DNA of 64,000 bases from Saccharothrix sp. S26 (GCF_021390395.1 NZ_JAJUWT010000002.1:372001-436000); one strand, 5' to 3'; counted from the first letter of the stretch, positions 24,764-32,768 are shown. Numbers and translations are program-made. Notes: generated by a model from the letters alone, not told the origin.

Positions 24764-26674
24764 GTGCGCCCCGATGACTTGCAGTCGTTGACCCAGCCCG
24801 GCTCCGTGTCGGTGCGAGGGGACCTCGTCCTGGTGAACGTCACCACCCCCGACGTCGCCGCGAACGCCTACCGGGGTGGGCTGCACCGCGTCGCCCTGGA
24901 CGGCGGCGGGACGAGCCGGTGGACGTGGGCGGAACGCGACCTGGCACCCCGGATCTCCCCGGACGGCCGCTGGGTCGCGTTCCTGCGCGTCACCGAGCGC
25001 GGCAAGGCACCGCAGCTGCACGTGATGCCGTCCGACGGCGGCGAGGCGCGGGCGCTCACCGACCTGCGGCTCGGCGCGGGCACGCCGGTGTGGGCGCCGG
25101 ACTCACGCCGGATCGCGTTCACCTCGCGGGTCGCCGAACCCGGCCGCTACGGCGCGCCGCTCGTCGAGGGCGGGGAAGCACCGACGCCGGACGCCGAGGC
25201 GCCGCGGCACATCACGCGGCTGGACTACCGGATCGACGACCTCGGGTTCACCGCCGACCGGCACGCCCGGTTGTTCACCGTCGACGCCCTGGAGCCCGGG
25301 GCCGAGCCGGTCGAGCTGACCGACGGCACGTTCTCCGTCGCGGACCCGGCCTGGACCGCCGACGGCGAGGCCGTGCTGTTCCTGGCCGAACGCGACCTCG
25401 GCGCGGCCGAGGCGTTCCACAACGACGTCTACCGCGTGCCCGCCGCCGGCGGCGAGCCCGAGCTGGTCGTGGCCGCACCCGGCGCGGCCATGCTCCCGGT
25501 CGCGCTGCCCGGCGGCGGCGTGCTGTTCTACTCGCCCGAGCACGCGCCCGGCACGTCGCCCGTCGCGCGCAACACGAGCCTGTGGCGGTTCGACGGCGCC
25601 GGGCTCGTGCGGCTCACCGACACCGAGACCGTCGACTGCGAGAAGGCCGCCGGCCCGCCGGTGGTGACCGACGCGGGCGTGCTCGTGGCGGTGCGCCACC
25701 GGGGCGCGGTCGAGCTGCGCCGCGTGCCGCTCGACGCCGACGACGCCGTGCTGGACGACCTGGAGCTGCTCGCGGGCGAGCGGGCCGAGGTGAAGTCGTT
25801 CGCCGCCGACGGCGACCGGGTCGTGGCCGTGGTGTCCACCTCGGACAACCCCGGCGAGGTGGAGCTGGTCGGCGGCGGCACGCTGACCGACTTCGGCTCG
25901 ACCGTGCCGCTGCGGCCGTCGGTGGAGCTGACCGGCACGGCCCCGGACGGCTACCCGGTGCACGGCTGGCTCGTGCTGCCCGAGGGCGAGGGCCCGCACC
26001 CGGTGCTGCTGGCCGTGCACGGCGGGCCGTTCATGTACCACGGCTGGGGCTTCTTCGACGAGGCCCAGGTCTACGCCGCGGCCGGTTACGCGGTCGTGCT
26101 GCCCAACCCGCGCGGGTCCGCCGGGTACGGCCAAGCGCACGGCCAGGCCGTGATCGGCGGCTTCGGCACGGTCGACGTGGACGACATCCTCGCCGTGCTG
26201 GACGTCGCGCTGGAGCGGCCCGAGCTCGACGCCGACCGCGTGGGCGTGATGGGCGGCTCCTACGGCGGCTTCATGACCTCCTGGCTGGCCGCGCACCACG
26301 GCGAGCGCTTCCGCGCCGCGTGGAGCGAGCGCGCCGTCAACGCGTGGGACTCGTTCGCCGGGTCGTCGGACATCGGCTGGTTCTTCACCGACGCCTACTG
26401 CGGGCCGGGGCTGGAGGCGCAGCGCTCGATGAGCCCGCTGACCTACGCCGAGAAGATCACCATGCCGTTCATGGTGGTGCACTCCGAGCACGACTGGCGC
26501 TGCCCGCTGGAGCAGGCGCAGCGGATGTACGTCGCGCTGCGCCGCAACGGCGTCGAGGCCGAGATGCTGCTGTTCCCCGGCGAGGGCCACGAGCTGACCC
26601 GTTCGGGCAAACCCCGCCACCGGGCGCAGCGGTTCCAGGCCGTGCTGGACTGGTGGGCGCGCCACTTGGCCTGA
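24764..26674 (+). CDS. S9 family prolyl oligopeptidase-like peptidase
   Basis: A 636-residue cytoplasmic-looking protein (no signal peptide). Residues 1-360 form a WD40/PD40-like propeller (APRISPDGRWVAFLR, DSRRIAFTSR). Residues 380-636 are the S9 catalytic domain with VHGGPFMYHGWGFFDE (oxyanion region), the nucleophile GGSYGGFMTSW, the aspartate in HSEHDWRCPLEQ and the histidine in GEGHELTR. It cleaves short peptides or acyl-peptides. The GTG start has TAACGT eight bases upstream and a GAGG. A 13-bp hairpin follows before the Crp-type gene. Confidence 0.94.
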   Translation: MRPDDLQSLTQPGSVSVRGDLVLVNVTTPDVAANAYRGGLHRVALDGGGTSRWTWAERDLAPRISPDGRWVAFLRVTERGKAPQLHVMPSDGGEARALTDLRLGAGTPVWAPDSRRIAFTSRVAEPGRYGAPLVEGGEAPTPDAEAPRHITRLDYRIDDLGFTADRHARLFTVDALEPGAEPVELTDGTFSVADPAWTADGEAVLFLAERDLGAAEAFHNDVYRVPAAGGEPELVVAAPGAAMLPVALPGGGVLFYSPEHAPGTSPVARNTSLWRFDGAGLVRLTDTETVDCEKAAGPPVVTDAGVLVAVRHRGAVELRRVPLDADDAVLDDLELLAGERAEVKSFAADGDRVVAVVSTSDNPGEVELVGGGTLTDFGSTVPLRPSVELTGTAPDGYPVHGWLVLPEGEGPHPVLLAVHGGPFMYHGWGFFDEAQVYAAAGYAVVLPNPRGSAGYGQAHGQAVIGGFGTVDVDDILAVLDVALERPELDADRVGVMGGSYGGFMTSWLAAHHGERFRAAWSERAVNAWDSFAGSSDIGWFFTDAYCGPGLEAQRSMSPLTYAEKITMPFMVVHSEHDWRCPLEQAQRMYVALRRNGVEAEMLLFPGEGHELTRSGKPRHRAQRFQAVLDWWARHLA

Positions 26675-26696
26675 AACCGGGCGCGCTTCGGCTCTC

Positions 26697-26736
26697 CCTC
26701 CTCCGCGAGCGGCACACTGGTCCCTCGCGGAGGAGG
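26697..26736 (+). promoter_or_regulatory. Hairpin sequestering the crp-like ribosome-binding site
   Basis: CCTCCTCCGCGAG (26697-26709) and CTCGCGGAGGAGG (26724-26736) form a perfect 13-bp stem with a 14-base loop. The 3' arm contains the GGAGGAGG Shine-Dalgarno of the next gene, whose ATG is at 26746. It may act as a terminator for the peptidase transcript or as a translational gate for the regulator. Confidence 0.7.
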
Positions 26737-26745
26737 TCGAACGAG

Positions 26746-27429
26746 ATGGCGATCCCATCAGCCTGGCCCACCGGCACGTACCTGGAGGCGGTGTCCGCCG
26801 CCGGACGCGCGGCGCTGCTCCAGATGGGGGTGCCGAAGGTGTTCCGGCGCGGCGAGGCGCTGGTGCGCGAGTCCGAGCGGTCCGACCACGTGATCCTGTT
26901 GCTGCACGGGCTGGTCAAGGCCACGGTGACGCTGGAGAACGGGCGGGTCGCGCTGCTCAACGTCAAGGTCGGCGGCGACGTGGTCGGCGAGATGGCGTTC
27001 CTGACCGGCAAGCCGCGCTCGGCGACGGTGACCGCGTGCCTCGACACCCGCGCGCGGGTGATCAGCGCGGCGCAGTTCACCGACTACCTCACCCGGGACC
27101 CGGCGGCCCACTTCGACCTGGACAAGATGATCCTGCGCACGCTGAGGTGGGGCGAGCAGCGGCGCATGGACTTCAACGGCTACCCGGCGTCCGTGCGGCT
27201 GGCCCGCGTGCTGGTCTACCTCACCGACGCCTACGGCCACCAGGGGTCCGACGGCATCGCGTTGAAACTCAACCTGACCCAGGGCGAGATCGGGTCGCTC
27301 GTCGGCGTGGAGGAGGACACCGCGCGCCGGGAGTTCCGCGCGCTGCGCGATCGCGGTGTCCTCACCATGGGGTACCGGGCGACCACGATCGTGGATCGGG
27401 ACGTGCTGCGGACGATCGCCGAGCTGTGA
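26746..27429 (+). CDS. Crp/Fnr family transcriptional regulator
   Basis: A 227-residue protein. The N-terminal cyclic-nucleotide-binding domain (about 20-130) has an intact phosphate-binding cassette, VGEMAFLTGKPRSATVTA, with the conserved Glu and Arg-Ser, so cNMP binding is plausible. The dimerisation helix follows, then a winged helix-turn-helix (LTQGEIGSLVGVEEDTARRE). No cysteine cluster for an iron-sulfur sensor is seen. Its Shine-Dalgarno is inside a strong hairpin. The next gene encodes a nucleotide-cyclase-like domain, suggesting a local signalling pair. Confidence 0.92.
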   Translation: MAIPSAWPTGTYLEAVSAAGRAALLQMGVPKVFRRGEALVRESERSDHVILLLHGLVKATVTLENGRVALLNVKVGGDVVGEMAFLTGKPRSATVTACLDTRARVISAAQFTDYLTRDPAAHFDLDKMILRTLRWGEQRRMDFNGYPASVRLARVLVYLTDAYGHQGSDGIALKLNLTQGEIGSLVGVEEDTARREFRALRDRGVLTMGYRATTIVDRDVLRTIAEL

Positions 27430-27487
27430 AACGGGAAACCCCACGGCCGCCCTACTCCCGAACGCGGACGAACGCGATGCTCCTGGT

Positions 27488-28093
27488 GTGACGCTGGAAA
27501 TGGTGACGCCCCTCCGCGGCCTGGTCTACCGCCTCGTGGTGGCCGTGGACGTCGAGGGCTACAGCAAGCTCGACGCGCTGGACCAGTCCCTGGTGCAGTC
27601 GCGGCTGAGCGACGTCCTGGACGTGGCCGCCCGCAAGGCCGGGCTGGACCGCGACCAGTGGTACCGGCAGGTGCGCGGTGACGGCGAACTCGCCGTGCTG
27701 CCGACCGACGCCGACGCCGCGTGGGTGGTCGCCCACTTCACCGAGCAGCTGGTCGAGGCGTTGGCCGACCTGCGCCGCGCGGGCACGCCGCTGCGGATGC
27801 GCGTGGCCATGCACTGCGGCCCGCTCACCGCGGGCGCGTTCGGCCTGGTCGGCGACGCCCCGATCGTGACCTGCCGGCTGCTCGACGCCAAGGTGGTGCG
27901 CGACGCGCTGGCCGGCGCCGAGGACGACCTGGTGCTGGTCATCTCCCAGCAGTTGCACGACGACGTCGTGCGCACCCGGTTCCACGACCTGGACCCGTCG
28001 CGGTTCCGGCCGACCCGCTTCCGGATGAAGAACCAGCAGTACTCGGGCTACCTGTGCACCGGCGCGCCGAGGCGGGCTTGGTCGAATGGCTAG
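27488..28093 (+). CDS. Class III nucleotide-cyclase-like domain protein
   Basis: A 201-residue protein with the cyclase homology fold pattern. The first metal-binding aspartate is in VVAVDVEGYSKLD (D21), the second in RQVRGDGELAVLP (D65), and LRMRVAMHCGPL matches the strand that follows in class III cyclases. The purine-specifying Lys/Asp and the transition-state Asn/Arg pair are not obvious, so activity is uncertain. It is a single domain with no sensor attached. The GTG at 27488 was chosen; ATG 27500 is an alternative. It lies 58 bases after the Crp-type gene and was probably selected with it as a unit. Confidence 0.7.
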   Translation: MTLEMVTPLRGLVYRLVVAVDVEGYSKLDALDQSLVQSRLSDVLDVAARKAGLDRDQWYRQVRGDGELAVLPTDADAAWVVAHFTEQLVEALADLRRAGTPLRMRVAMHCGPLTAGAFGLVGDAPIVTCRLLDAKVVRDALAGAEDDLVLVISQQLHDDVVRTRFHDLDPSRFRPTRFRMKNQQYSGYLCTGAPRRAWSNG

Positions 28094-28127
28094 CGGATCG
28101 CCCGGTGGTTGCGGCACGCTCTCAAGG

Positions 28128-28691
28128 ATGCAGTGGACCGTGCGGGCCGGACGGCCCGACGACGCGCCCGAGATCGCCCGGATCAACGTGGACGCGTGGC
28201 AGCACTCGTACCGCGGGATAGTGGACGACCCGGTGCTGGACCGGATGCTGCCGGAGAGCAGGCTGCCCGCGTGGGCGCGCGTGCTGCGGCTGCCCGAACC
28301 CAGCCGGGTGTTCGTCGCGGTCGACGAGGGCACCGGCCGGATCGGCGCGTACTGCGCGGTCGACGCGGTCCGCGAGTCCGGGGACGCCCACCCGGACCTG
28401 CACACCGGCGAGCTGGTGGCGATCTACGCCGACCCCCGCTACCAAGGTCAGGGCGCGGGCCACGAGGTGCACGAGGCCGGCCTGCGCCACCTGATGGACC
28501 AGGGGTTCCGGTACGCGGTCCTCTGGGTGTTCCAGGACAACGCCCGCAGCCGCGGGTTCTACGAGTCGCACGGCTGGCGGCACGACGGGCTGGTGCACTG
28601 CTACGAGCTGGGCGACCAGGAACTGCCCGAGGTCCGCTACGGCCGGTTCCTGCCCGCACCGCGCCGACGCGGTGCGCCGAGCAGGGTGTAG
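28128..28691 (+). CDS. GNAT family N-acetyltransferase
   Basis: A 187-residue single GNAT domain: VRAGRPDDAPEIARINVDAWQHSYRGIV at the N-terminus (shown here over two motifs), the acetyl-CoA loop ADPRYQGQGAGHEVHEAGL, and the terminal FQDNARSRGFYESHGW. It is typical of small amine or antibiotic acetyltransferases, acceptor unknown. AAGG precedes the ATG at 28128. The last codons (PSRV then stop) lie within the first unit of a 44-bp tandem repeat. Confidence 0.9.
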   Translation: MQWTVRAGRPDDAPEIARINVDAWQHSYRGIVDDPVLDRMLPESRLPAWARVLRLPEPSRVFVAVDEGTGRIGAYCAVDAVRESGDAHPDLHTGELVAIYADPRYQGQGAGHEVHEAGLRHLMDQGFRYAVLWVFQDNARSRGFYESHGWRHDGLVHCYELGDQELPEVRYGRFLPAPRRRGAPSRV

Positions 28692-28884
28692 TCGGGCTCG
28701 GTTCGCGCCGGCGTGGTCAGCCGAGCGGGGTGTGGTGGGGCTCGGTTCGCGCTCGCGTGGTCAGCCGGTTGGGTGTAGGTCGTGCCCGGTTCGCGCCGGT
28801 GTCGTGCGTCGGGCCGGGTGTGGTCGGGCTCGGTTGGTGTGGTTCGGTTCCCCGCGCCGGCGTGGTCAGCCGAGCAGGGTGTAG
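28677..28884. repeat. 44-bp degenerate tandem repeat
   Basis: Units begin at 28677, 28721, 28765, about 28809 (longer, with an insertion) and 28870. Each starts CCGAGCAGGGTGTAG or a variant and ends near GCGTGGTCAG. The first two units differ at only a few positions. The outermost units contain the stop codons of the GNAT gene (plus strand) and of the RES gene (minus strand), so the array looks like a serial duplication of the RES 3' end. Confidence 0.8.
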
Positions 28885-29522
28885 TTCAGCTCCTCGCACA
28901 CCCGCGCCAGCGGCAGGTCCAGGCCGGGATGTTCCAACGGCAGCAGCACGTCCGGCGAAGCGGGCAGGCCCGAGCCCGCCGGCGGATCCCACAGGCACAC
29001 CGCCGGGTCGCCCGAGTCCATCGACGAGCGGTACCACAGGCCGTCCAGCTCGGGGTAGGCCGCGCGGATCGCCCGCGCCCACTGCTGCGTGAGCACCTTG
29101 GGCCCCGTGCTGATCTCCTGCGACGCGCCCGCGCGGGTCGGCCACAGGCCGGTGAGGTCGAGCAGCCGCAGCGTCCGGCGCGGCCGCAGCACCACCAGGA
29201 ACGGGCTGCGGGTCCGCCGGTCCACCACCGACGTCGCCTGGAACACCTCGGCCACCGACGTGCGCACGGTCAGGCCGAAGTACAGCACCCCCTGGTCGTG
29301 GGCGTGGGTCGGCGAGCCGTCCGGGCCGGGCGGCTGGGTGTCGAACCGCGCGTGCGGCAGCGGTCCGGTGTAGCGGAAGCTGTTCCACCGCTGCGGGTGC
29401 AGCCCCTTCGCGGCGAAGACGCGCACCAGCCGGGTGGCGCGGTGCACCGCCACGACGTCCTCGGTGCGGCGCAGGTTCGCCTGGAGCACAGCGGGAGAGG
29501 GCGGCTGGGGTAGCCGTGACAT
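28866..29522 (-). CDS. RES domain toxin
   Basis: A 218-residue RES-family protein. The conserved residues that name the family are present: Arg in VHRATRLVRVF, Glu in VRTSVAEVFQ, and Ser in YRSSMDSGDP, with a tight LYFGLTVRT strand in between. RES toxins degrade or phosphorolyse NAD+. The gene is preceded by 40 bases and then a Xre/MbcA/ParS-type antitoxin gene on the same strand, the standard order (antitoxin first). The C-terminal codons lie in the tandem repeat, which may vary the C-terminus between strains. Confidence 0.88.
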   Translation of the reverse strand: MSRLPQPPSPAVLQANLRRTEDVVAVHRATRLVRVFAAKGLHPQRWNSFRYTGPLPHARFDTQPPGPDGSPTHAHDQGVLYFGLTVRTSVAEVFQATSVVDRRTRSPFLVVLRPRRTLRLLDLTGLWPTRAGASQEISTGPKVLTQQWARAIRAAYPELDGLWYRSSMDSGDPAVCLWDPPAGSGLPASPDVLLPLEHPGLDLPLARVCEELNYTLLG

Positions 29523-29562
29523 GCGTGTCCAAGGTTCTCGGCGACAGGGGTCGGCGACCGGG

Positions 29563-30147
29563 TCAGGCGGGTGTGCCCAACTGCTCGGCCAGCGCCGCCA
29601 CGCGGCGGGGTTCGCCGCCTGCCAGCAGCCACTCGCGCGGCGTGGTGGGCGTGCCGTCCACCACCAGGTCCTGCTGCTCGGTCGTCATGAACCCGGCGAC
29701 CACGAGCGCGGGCTGGTCCGGCGGCACGGCCGCGAGCACGGCCTCCAGGCCCGGCAGCACCCCGCCGCCCGCGAACTGCCAGGCGGGCAGCCGCCAACTG
29801 CCCCGGTCCTTCCAGCCGACCAGGCGGCCGACGCCGAGCCGGTGCCGGATGCGGCTGGTGTCCACGCCCAACTGCCGCGCCGCTTCCGCCACGGTCAGCG
29901 CCGAGTCGCGCAGCACGGCGTGCGCGACCACGGTCCGCGCGCGTCCCTGGTCGTCGGTCACGCGGTGCGGGCTCAGGTCGAGGCCCACGTCCTCCAGCGC
30001 GTCGCGCTGGTCGGGTGGGAAGTAGCTGCCCGGGTCCGGGTGCGGTGGTGCCAGCTTCTTCGCCGCGTCGGCCACCAGCGACAGGAACTCGTCGGGGGTG
30101 ACCTGCAAGCCTGCCTTGGCCAACACCGCCTCCAGCGCGGGACTCAT
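29563..30147 (-). CDS. Xre/MbcA/ParS-type antitoxin
   Basis: A 194-residue protein: an N-terminal region of unknown fold, a central helix-turn-helix (SALTVAEAARQLGVDTSRIRHRLG-like, quoted here as two parts: SALTVAEAARQL and GVDTSRIRHRL), then a toxin-binding domain with GSWRLPAWQF, ALVVAGFMTTEQ and TTPREWLLAGGEP, the usual P-x-x-W-L-x-x-G ending of MbcA/ParS antitoxins. It should neutralise the RES protein encoded next to it and repress the operon through palindromes upstream. ATG 30147 lies at the edge of the first operator half-site. Confidence 0.82.
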   Translation of the reverse strand: MSPALEAVLAKAGLQVTPDEFLSLVADAAKKLAPPHPDPGSYFPPDQRDALEDVGLDLSPHRVTDDQGRARTVVAHAVLRDSALTVAEAARQLGVDTSRIRHRLGVGRLVGWKDRGSWRLPAWQFAGGGVLPGLEAVLAAVPPDQPALVVAGFMTTEQQDLVVDGTPTTPREWLLAGGEPRRVAALAEQLGTPA

Positions 30148-30225
30148 GCGCACAGGGTATCCCGAGCGTGCGCTTCTGTGCGCATAGGTAACCCGATCGT
30201 CGGAAGAGGTCGACAGAGTGCGCAC
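30147..30225. promoter_or_regulatory. Operator repeats upstream of the RES/antitoxin operon
   Basis: TGCGCACAG (30147-30155) and CTGTGCGCA (30176-30184) form a perfect 9-bp inverted repeat with a 20-base spacer, and GTGCGCAC (30218-30225) is a separate 8-bp palindrome with the same core. The arrangement suits cooperative autorepression by the antitoxin. Confidence 0.65.
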
Positions 30226-30317
30226 ATTCATTGACTCTACGTAAACGAGCGAGGTCGAGCACGGTGACCTCGGCCTCATCCGAGTGCGCGGGCGCGGTCG
30301 CCCGGTCGGGGGTCGGG

Positions 30318-31157
30318 TCAGGCGCTGCCGGTGATCAGGGCGACCGCGCGCTCGCGCGTGGCCTCGTCGACCTCACCCAGTCGGAAGCCGCGGTCCACGA
30401 TGTGCGCGACCAGGTCCGGCTCGGGCGGCAGGCCGTGCTTGCGCAGGTAGTGCGGCACCGCGCCGGCCCAGATCCAGGTGCCGTCGGTGCGGAAGTTCAG
30501 CGGCACGTCCTGCTCGCCGGGCACGAACTCGTCCACGTCGAGGTTGCGGGCGGCCAGCACGACCGGCGCGCCCTCCAGGTAGGTCAGCAGCGCGTCGGCC
30601 AACTGCGGGTCGATCACCTGCCGGTTCACCACGGGGCGGCCTGCCTCGTCGCGGCCGTCGTAGACGTGCGCGGTGCGCAGCCCGCCCTGCTCCGGGGACG
30701 GCACGGGCTCCGGCAGCGGCGGCAGGCCGACGCGCCGGCGCAGCCACGGCGGGATCCGGTCGTCCTGGCGGGGGAACGTGCGCAGCTCGTCCTGGAAGCC
30801 GATCACCGGCGGCGGGTTGCGCCAGCGCGGCTCGTCGTCGGCGTTGAAGTCCACCGAGAACGCGGCCGGCGCCTCGATCTCGTACACCGCGCTCAGCCAC
30901 GTGCCGCGCACGGGCTCGTACATCCCGGCCCGCAACTGGCCGAACAGCTGCACCACGTCCATCGGCGGGCGCACCGGCCGCCACTGCCCGTCGGGGCCCG
31001 CGAACGCCAGGTCGACCTCGATGTGCCTGCCCGCGGCCCGGTACTCGGCCCGGATCCGCCGCCAGCCGGGCGGCAGGGCGGGGAGCATGGCCCGGCCGAT
31101 CTGCTTGACGAGCTGGTCCTGCTCCTGCTCGGTCAGCGGTGTGGCTGGCTGGCTCAT
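30318..31157 (-). CDS. YezG-like immunity protein, two domains
   Basis: A 279-residue protein. The N-terminal half (1-150) resembles the actinobacterial YezG/DUF600 immunity family that accompanies type VII-secreted toxins: GRAMLPALPPGWRRIRAEY, LFGQLRAGMYEPVRGTWLSA, FSVDFNADDEPRW, FPRQDDRIPPWLRRR. The C-terminal half (GTWIWAGAVPHYLRKHGLPPEPDL, quoted in part) is the small domain that often follows it. No cognate toxin gene is present: the upstream neighbour is only a short EspC-like gene. It is likely an orphan immunity or regulatory protein. Confidence 0.7.
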   Translation of the reverse strand: MSQPATPLTEQEQDQLVKQIGRAMLPALPPGWRRIRAEYRAAGRHIEVDLAFAGPDGQWRPVRPPMDVVQLFGQLRAGMYEPVRGTWLSAVYEIEAPAAFSVDFNADDEPRWRNPPPVIGFQDELRTFPRQDDRIPPWLRRRVGLPPLPEPVPSPEQGGLRTAHVYDGRDEAGRPVVNRQVIDPQLADALLTYLEGAPVVLAARNLDVDEFVPGEQDVPLNFRTDGTWIWAGAVPHYLRKHGLPPEPDLVAHIVDRGFRLGEVDEATRERAVALITGSA

Positions 31158-31278
31158 GCGTCGAACACCCCTTCGGCTCCCCCCGGCACGGTGCGCCGAT
31201 CTTAACGGCCACGACACACCCGCGTGGTCCGCTTGGGTGAGACCGCGGGTCAGCCGGCCGCACCGCGCTCAGCGGCCG

Positions 31279-31581
31279 TCAGCCACCGGACTGGAAGCTG
31301 TCCCGGATCGCCTCTTCCATCTCCCGGTACTGGTCGACGGTGTTCTTCACGGCCTTGCCGGCGGCGTCCATCGCCTCCACCGCGCCCTGCAACGCGTCCA
31401 GCCCCCACTGCTCGACCGGGTCGAGCATCATCCGGAACGGCTGGCAGATGATGCCGTAGGCGTCGGTCGGCATGCTCACGGTCTTGGCCGCGTCCACCGC
31501 GCCCTGCAACCGCGCGCCCAGCTCGTCCAACTGCTTGCTGTGCGCCTCGAGCGTGTCGGCGACGATCTCGAAACCGGCCAT
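31279..31581 (-). CDS. EspC/WXG100-like type VII secretion-associated protein
   Basis: A 100-residue helical hairpin protein starting MAGFEIVADTLEAHSKQLDELGARL, with a central turn around ICQPFRMML and a second long helix. Size, composition and context match ESX secretion-associated (EspC-type) proteins rather than classic WXG100, since the WxG turn is absent (VEQWGLD lies later). It is encoded 21 bases after a YbaB/EbfC-type gene, the usual partner. Confidence 0.75.
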   Translation of the reverse strand: MAGFEIVADTLEAHSKQLDELGARLQGAVDAAKTVSMPTDAYGIICQPFRMMLDPVEQWGLDALQGAVEAMDAAGKAVKNTVDQYREMEEAIRDSFQSGG

Positions 31582-31602
31582 GCGATCCCCCTGGAGAGCT
31601 GG

Positions 31603-32148
31603 TTAGGAAAGGAAGGACTGCCCGCCGAAGTCGTCGTCCTCGTCCGGTCGGCGCGGCGGCCTGCGGGTCGGCGGGGCGGGCGGCGGCCCGGGACGTGAGG
31701 CGGGCGGGGCGGGCGTGTCGTCGTCCTCGATGCCGAACCGCATCTCACGGCCCACCGGCGGCGGCGCGGGCTCCTCGTGCGGCGGGGTGGGGAAGTGGCG
31801 CTTGGCCTCGTTGAACAGCACGTTGGCCGTCTCGTCCTGCGTGCCGATGGTCTCGGCCATGGCCTGCTGGAGCAGCTCCGGGATGCGCGCCTGCGCGCGT
31901 TGCAGCGTCCGCATCACCTCGGCCGACACCTCGGCCATCCGCTTGTCCCGCGCGGACTCGGCGATCTCCAGGTGGGTGAGGATGCCGTTCGAGCCGATGG
32001 TGAGGCGCACGGAGCCGTCGCGGGACGCCTCGGAGATGGTCATGCCCTGCACCCGGGCGGCCATCTCCTGGTAGCGCTCCGCCTTCTGCTCGATGCTCCG
32101 CTGCCACTGGCTGAGCATCCGCTCGGACGCGCCGATGTCCTCGGGCAC
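31603..32148 (-). CDS. YbaB/EbfC family protein with proline-rich tail
   Basis: A 181-residue protein. Residues 1-125 form a YbaB/EbfC-like domain (IEQKAERYQEMAARVQGMT, SVRLTIGSNGILTHLEIAES, helix MAEVSAEVMRTLQRAQARI). The rest is a disordered tail with proline runs and an acidic end (RRPDEDDDFGGQSFLS). Such versions are common next to EspC-like genes in type VII secretion effector loci, and they are distinct from the housekeeping recR-linked YbaB. The GTG at 32148 follows a GGGGGAG site. Confidence 0.8.
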   Translation of the reverse strand: MPEDIGASERMLSQWQRSIEQKAERYQEMAARVQGMTISEASRDGSVRLTIGSNGILTHLEIAESARDKRMAEVSAEVMRTLQRAQARIPELLQQAMAETIGTQDETANVLFNEAKRHFPTPPHEEPAPPPVGREMRFGIEDDDTPAPPASRPGPPPAPPTRRPPRRPDEDDDFGGQSFLS

Positions 32149-32196
32149 GACGTTCTCCCCCTCGCAGTTGGTCCCCCCAGGATGACGCAATGGTGA

Positions 32197-32258
32197 ACGG
32201 CCCGGTTCCGCCCCGGGGTCGAATGCTCCGAACGGAGCAGGGGCGTGAACCGGGCCGT
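32197..32258 (-). terminator. Terminator of the FKBP gene
   Basis: ACGGCCCGGTTC (32197-32208) plus CGCCCC pairs with GGGGCG and GAACCGGGCCGT (to 32258), an 18-bp stem with one bulge. A smaller inner hairpin (TGCTCCG/GGAGCA) sits in the loop. It lies ten bases beyond the FKBP stop codon on the minus strand. Confidence 0.8.
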
Positions 32259-32267
32259 GCCGACGCG

Positions 32268-32642
32268 TCAGTTCACGCCGAGCAGGTCCACCACGAAGAT
32301 CAACGTCTCGCCGCCCTTGATCACGCCGCCCGCGCCCCGGTCGCCGTAGCCCAGGTGCGCCGGGATGACGAGCTTGCGCCGGCCGCCGACCTTCATGCCC
32401 GCGACGCCGCGGTCCCAGCCGGCGATGACCCGACCGCCGCCCAGCGGGAAGCTGAACGCCTCGCCGCGGTCCCAGGAGGCGTCGAACTGCTCGCCGGTCG
32501 AGTGCGCCACACCGACGTAGTGGACGTGCACGAGCTGACCGGGGGCCGCCTCGGGCCCGTCGCCGACGGTGATGTCCTCGATCACCAGGTCGGCGGGCGG
32601 TGCGCCCTCGTACGGCTCGACCACGGGCTTGCTCGGGGCCAT
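32268..32642 (-). CDS. FKBP-type peptidyl-prolyl cis-trans isomerase
   Basis: A 124-residue cytoplasmic FKBP: VHVHYVGVAHSTGEQFDASWDRG, the active-site FSFPLGGGRVIAGWDRGVAGM, and IPAHLGYGDRGAGGVI. All core residues of the fold and the conserved Trp and Tyr are present. It has no signal peptide. AGGAGA precedes the ATG. A CACCCCCG/CGGGGGTG hairpin (32663-32681) lies just upstream in the 5' region. Confidence 0.95.
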   Translation of the reverse strand: MAPSKPVVEPYEGAPPADLVIEDITVGDGPEAAPGQLVHVHYVGVAHSTGEQFDASWDRGEAFSFPLGGGRVIAGWDRGVAGMKVGGRRKLVIPAHLGYGDRGAGGVIKGGETLIFVVDLLGVN

Positions 32643-32768
32643 GTGACTCTCCTGTGTCGCTGCACCCCCGGACCGGGGGTGTTGGGCAAATCGGTCCGGC
32701 CCTACTCAATCACGTCGCCCGGAGCCGGGCCGCGCAACCCTTTGCCCGCCCCGTCCCGTCCTGGGGGC

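Noticed and set aside
28677..28884. CRISPR-like or rRNA-like repeat
   Set aside because: Head-to-tail units without unique spacers, derived from coding sequence ends.
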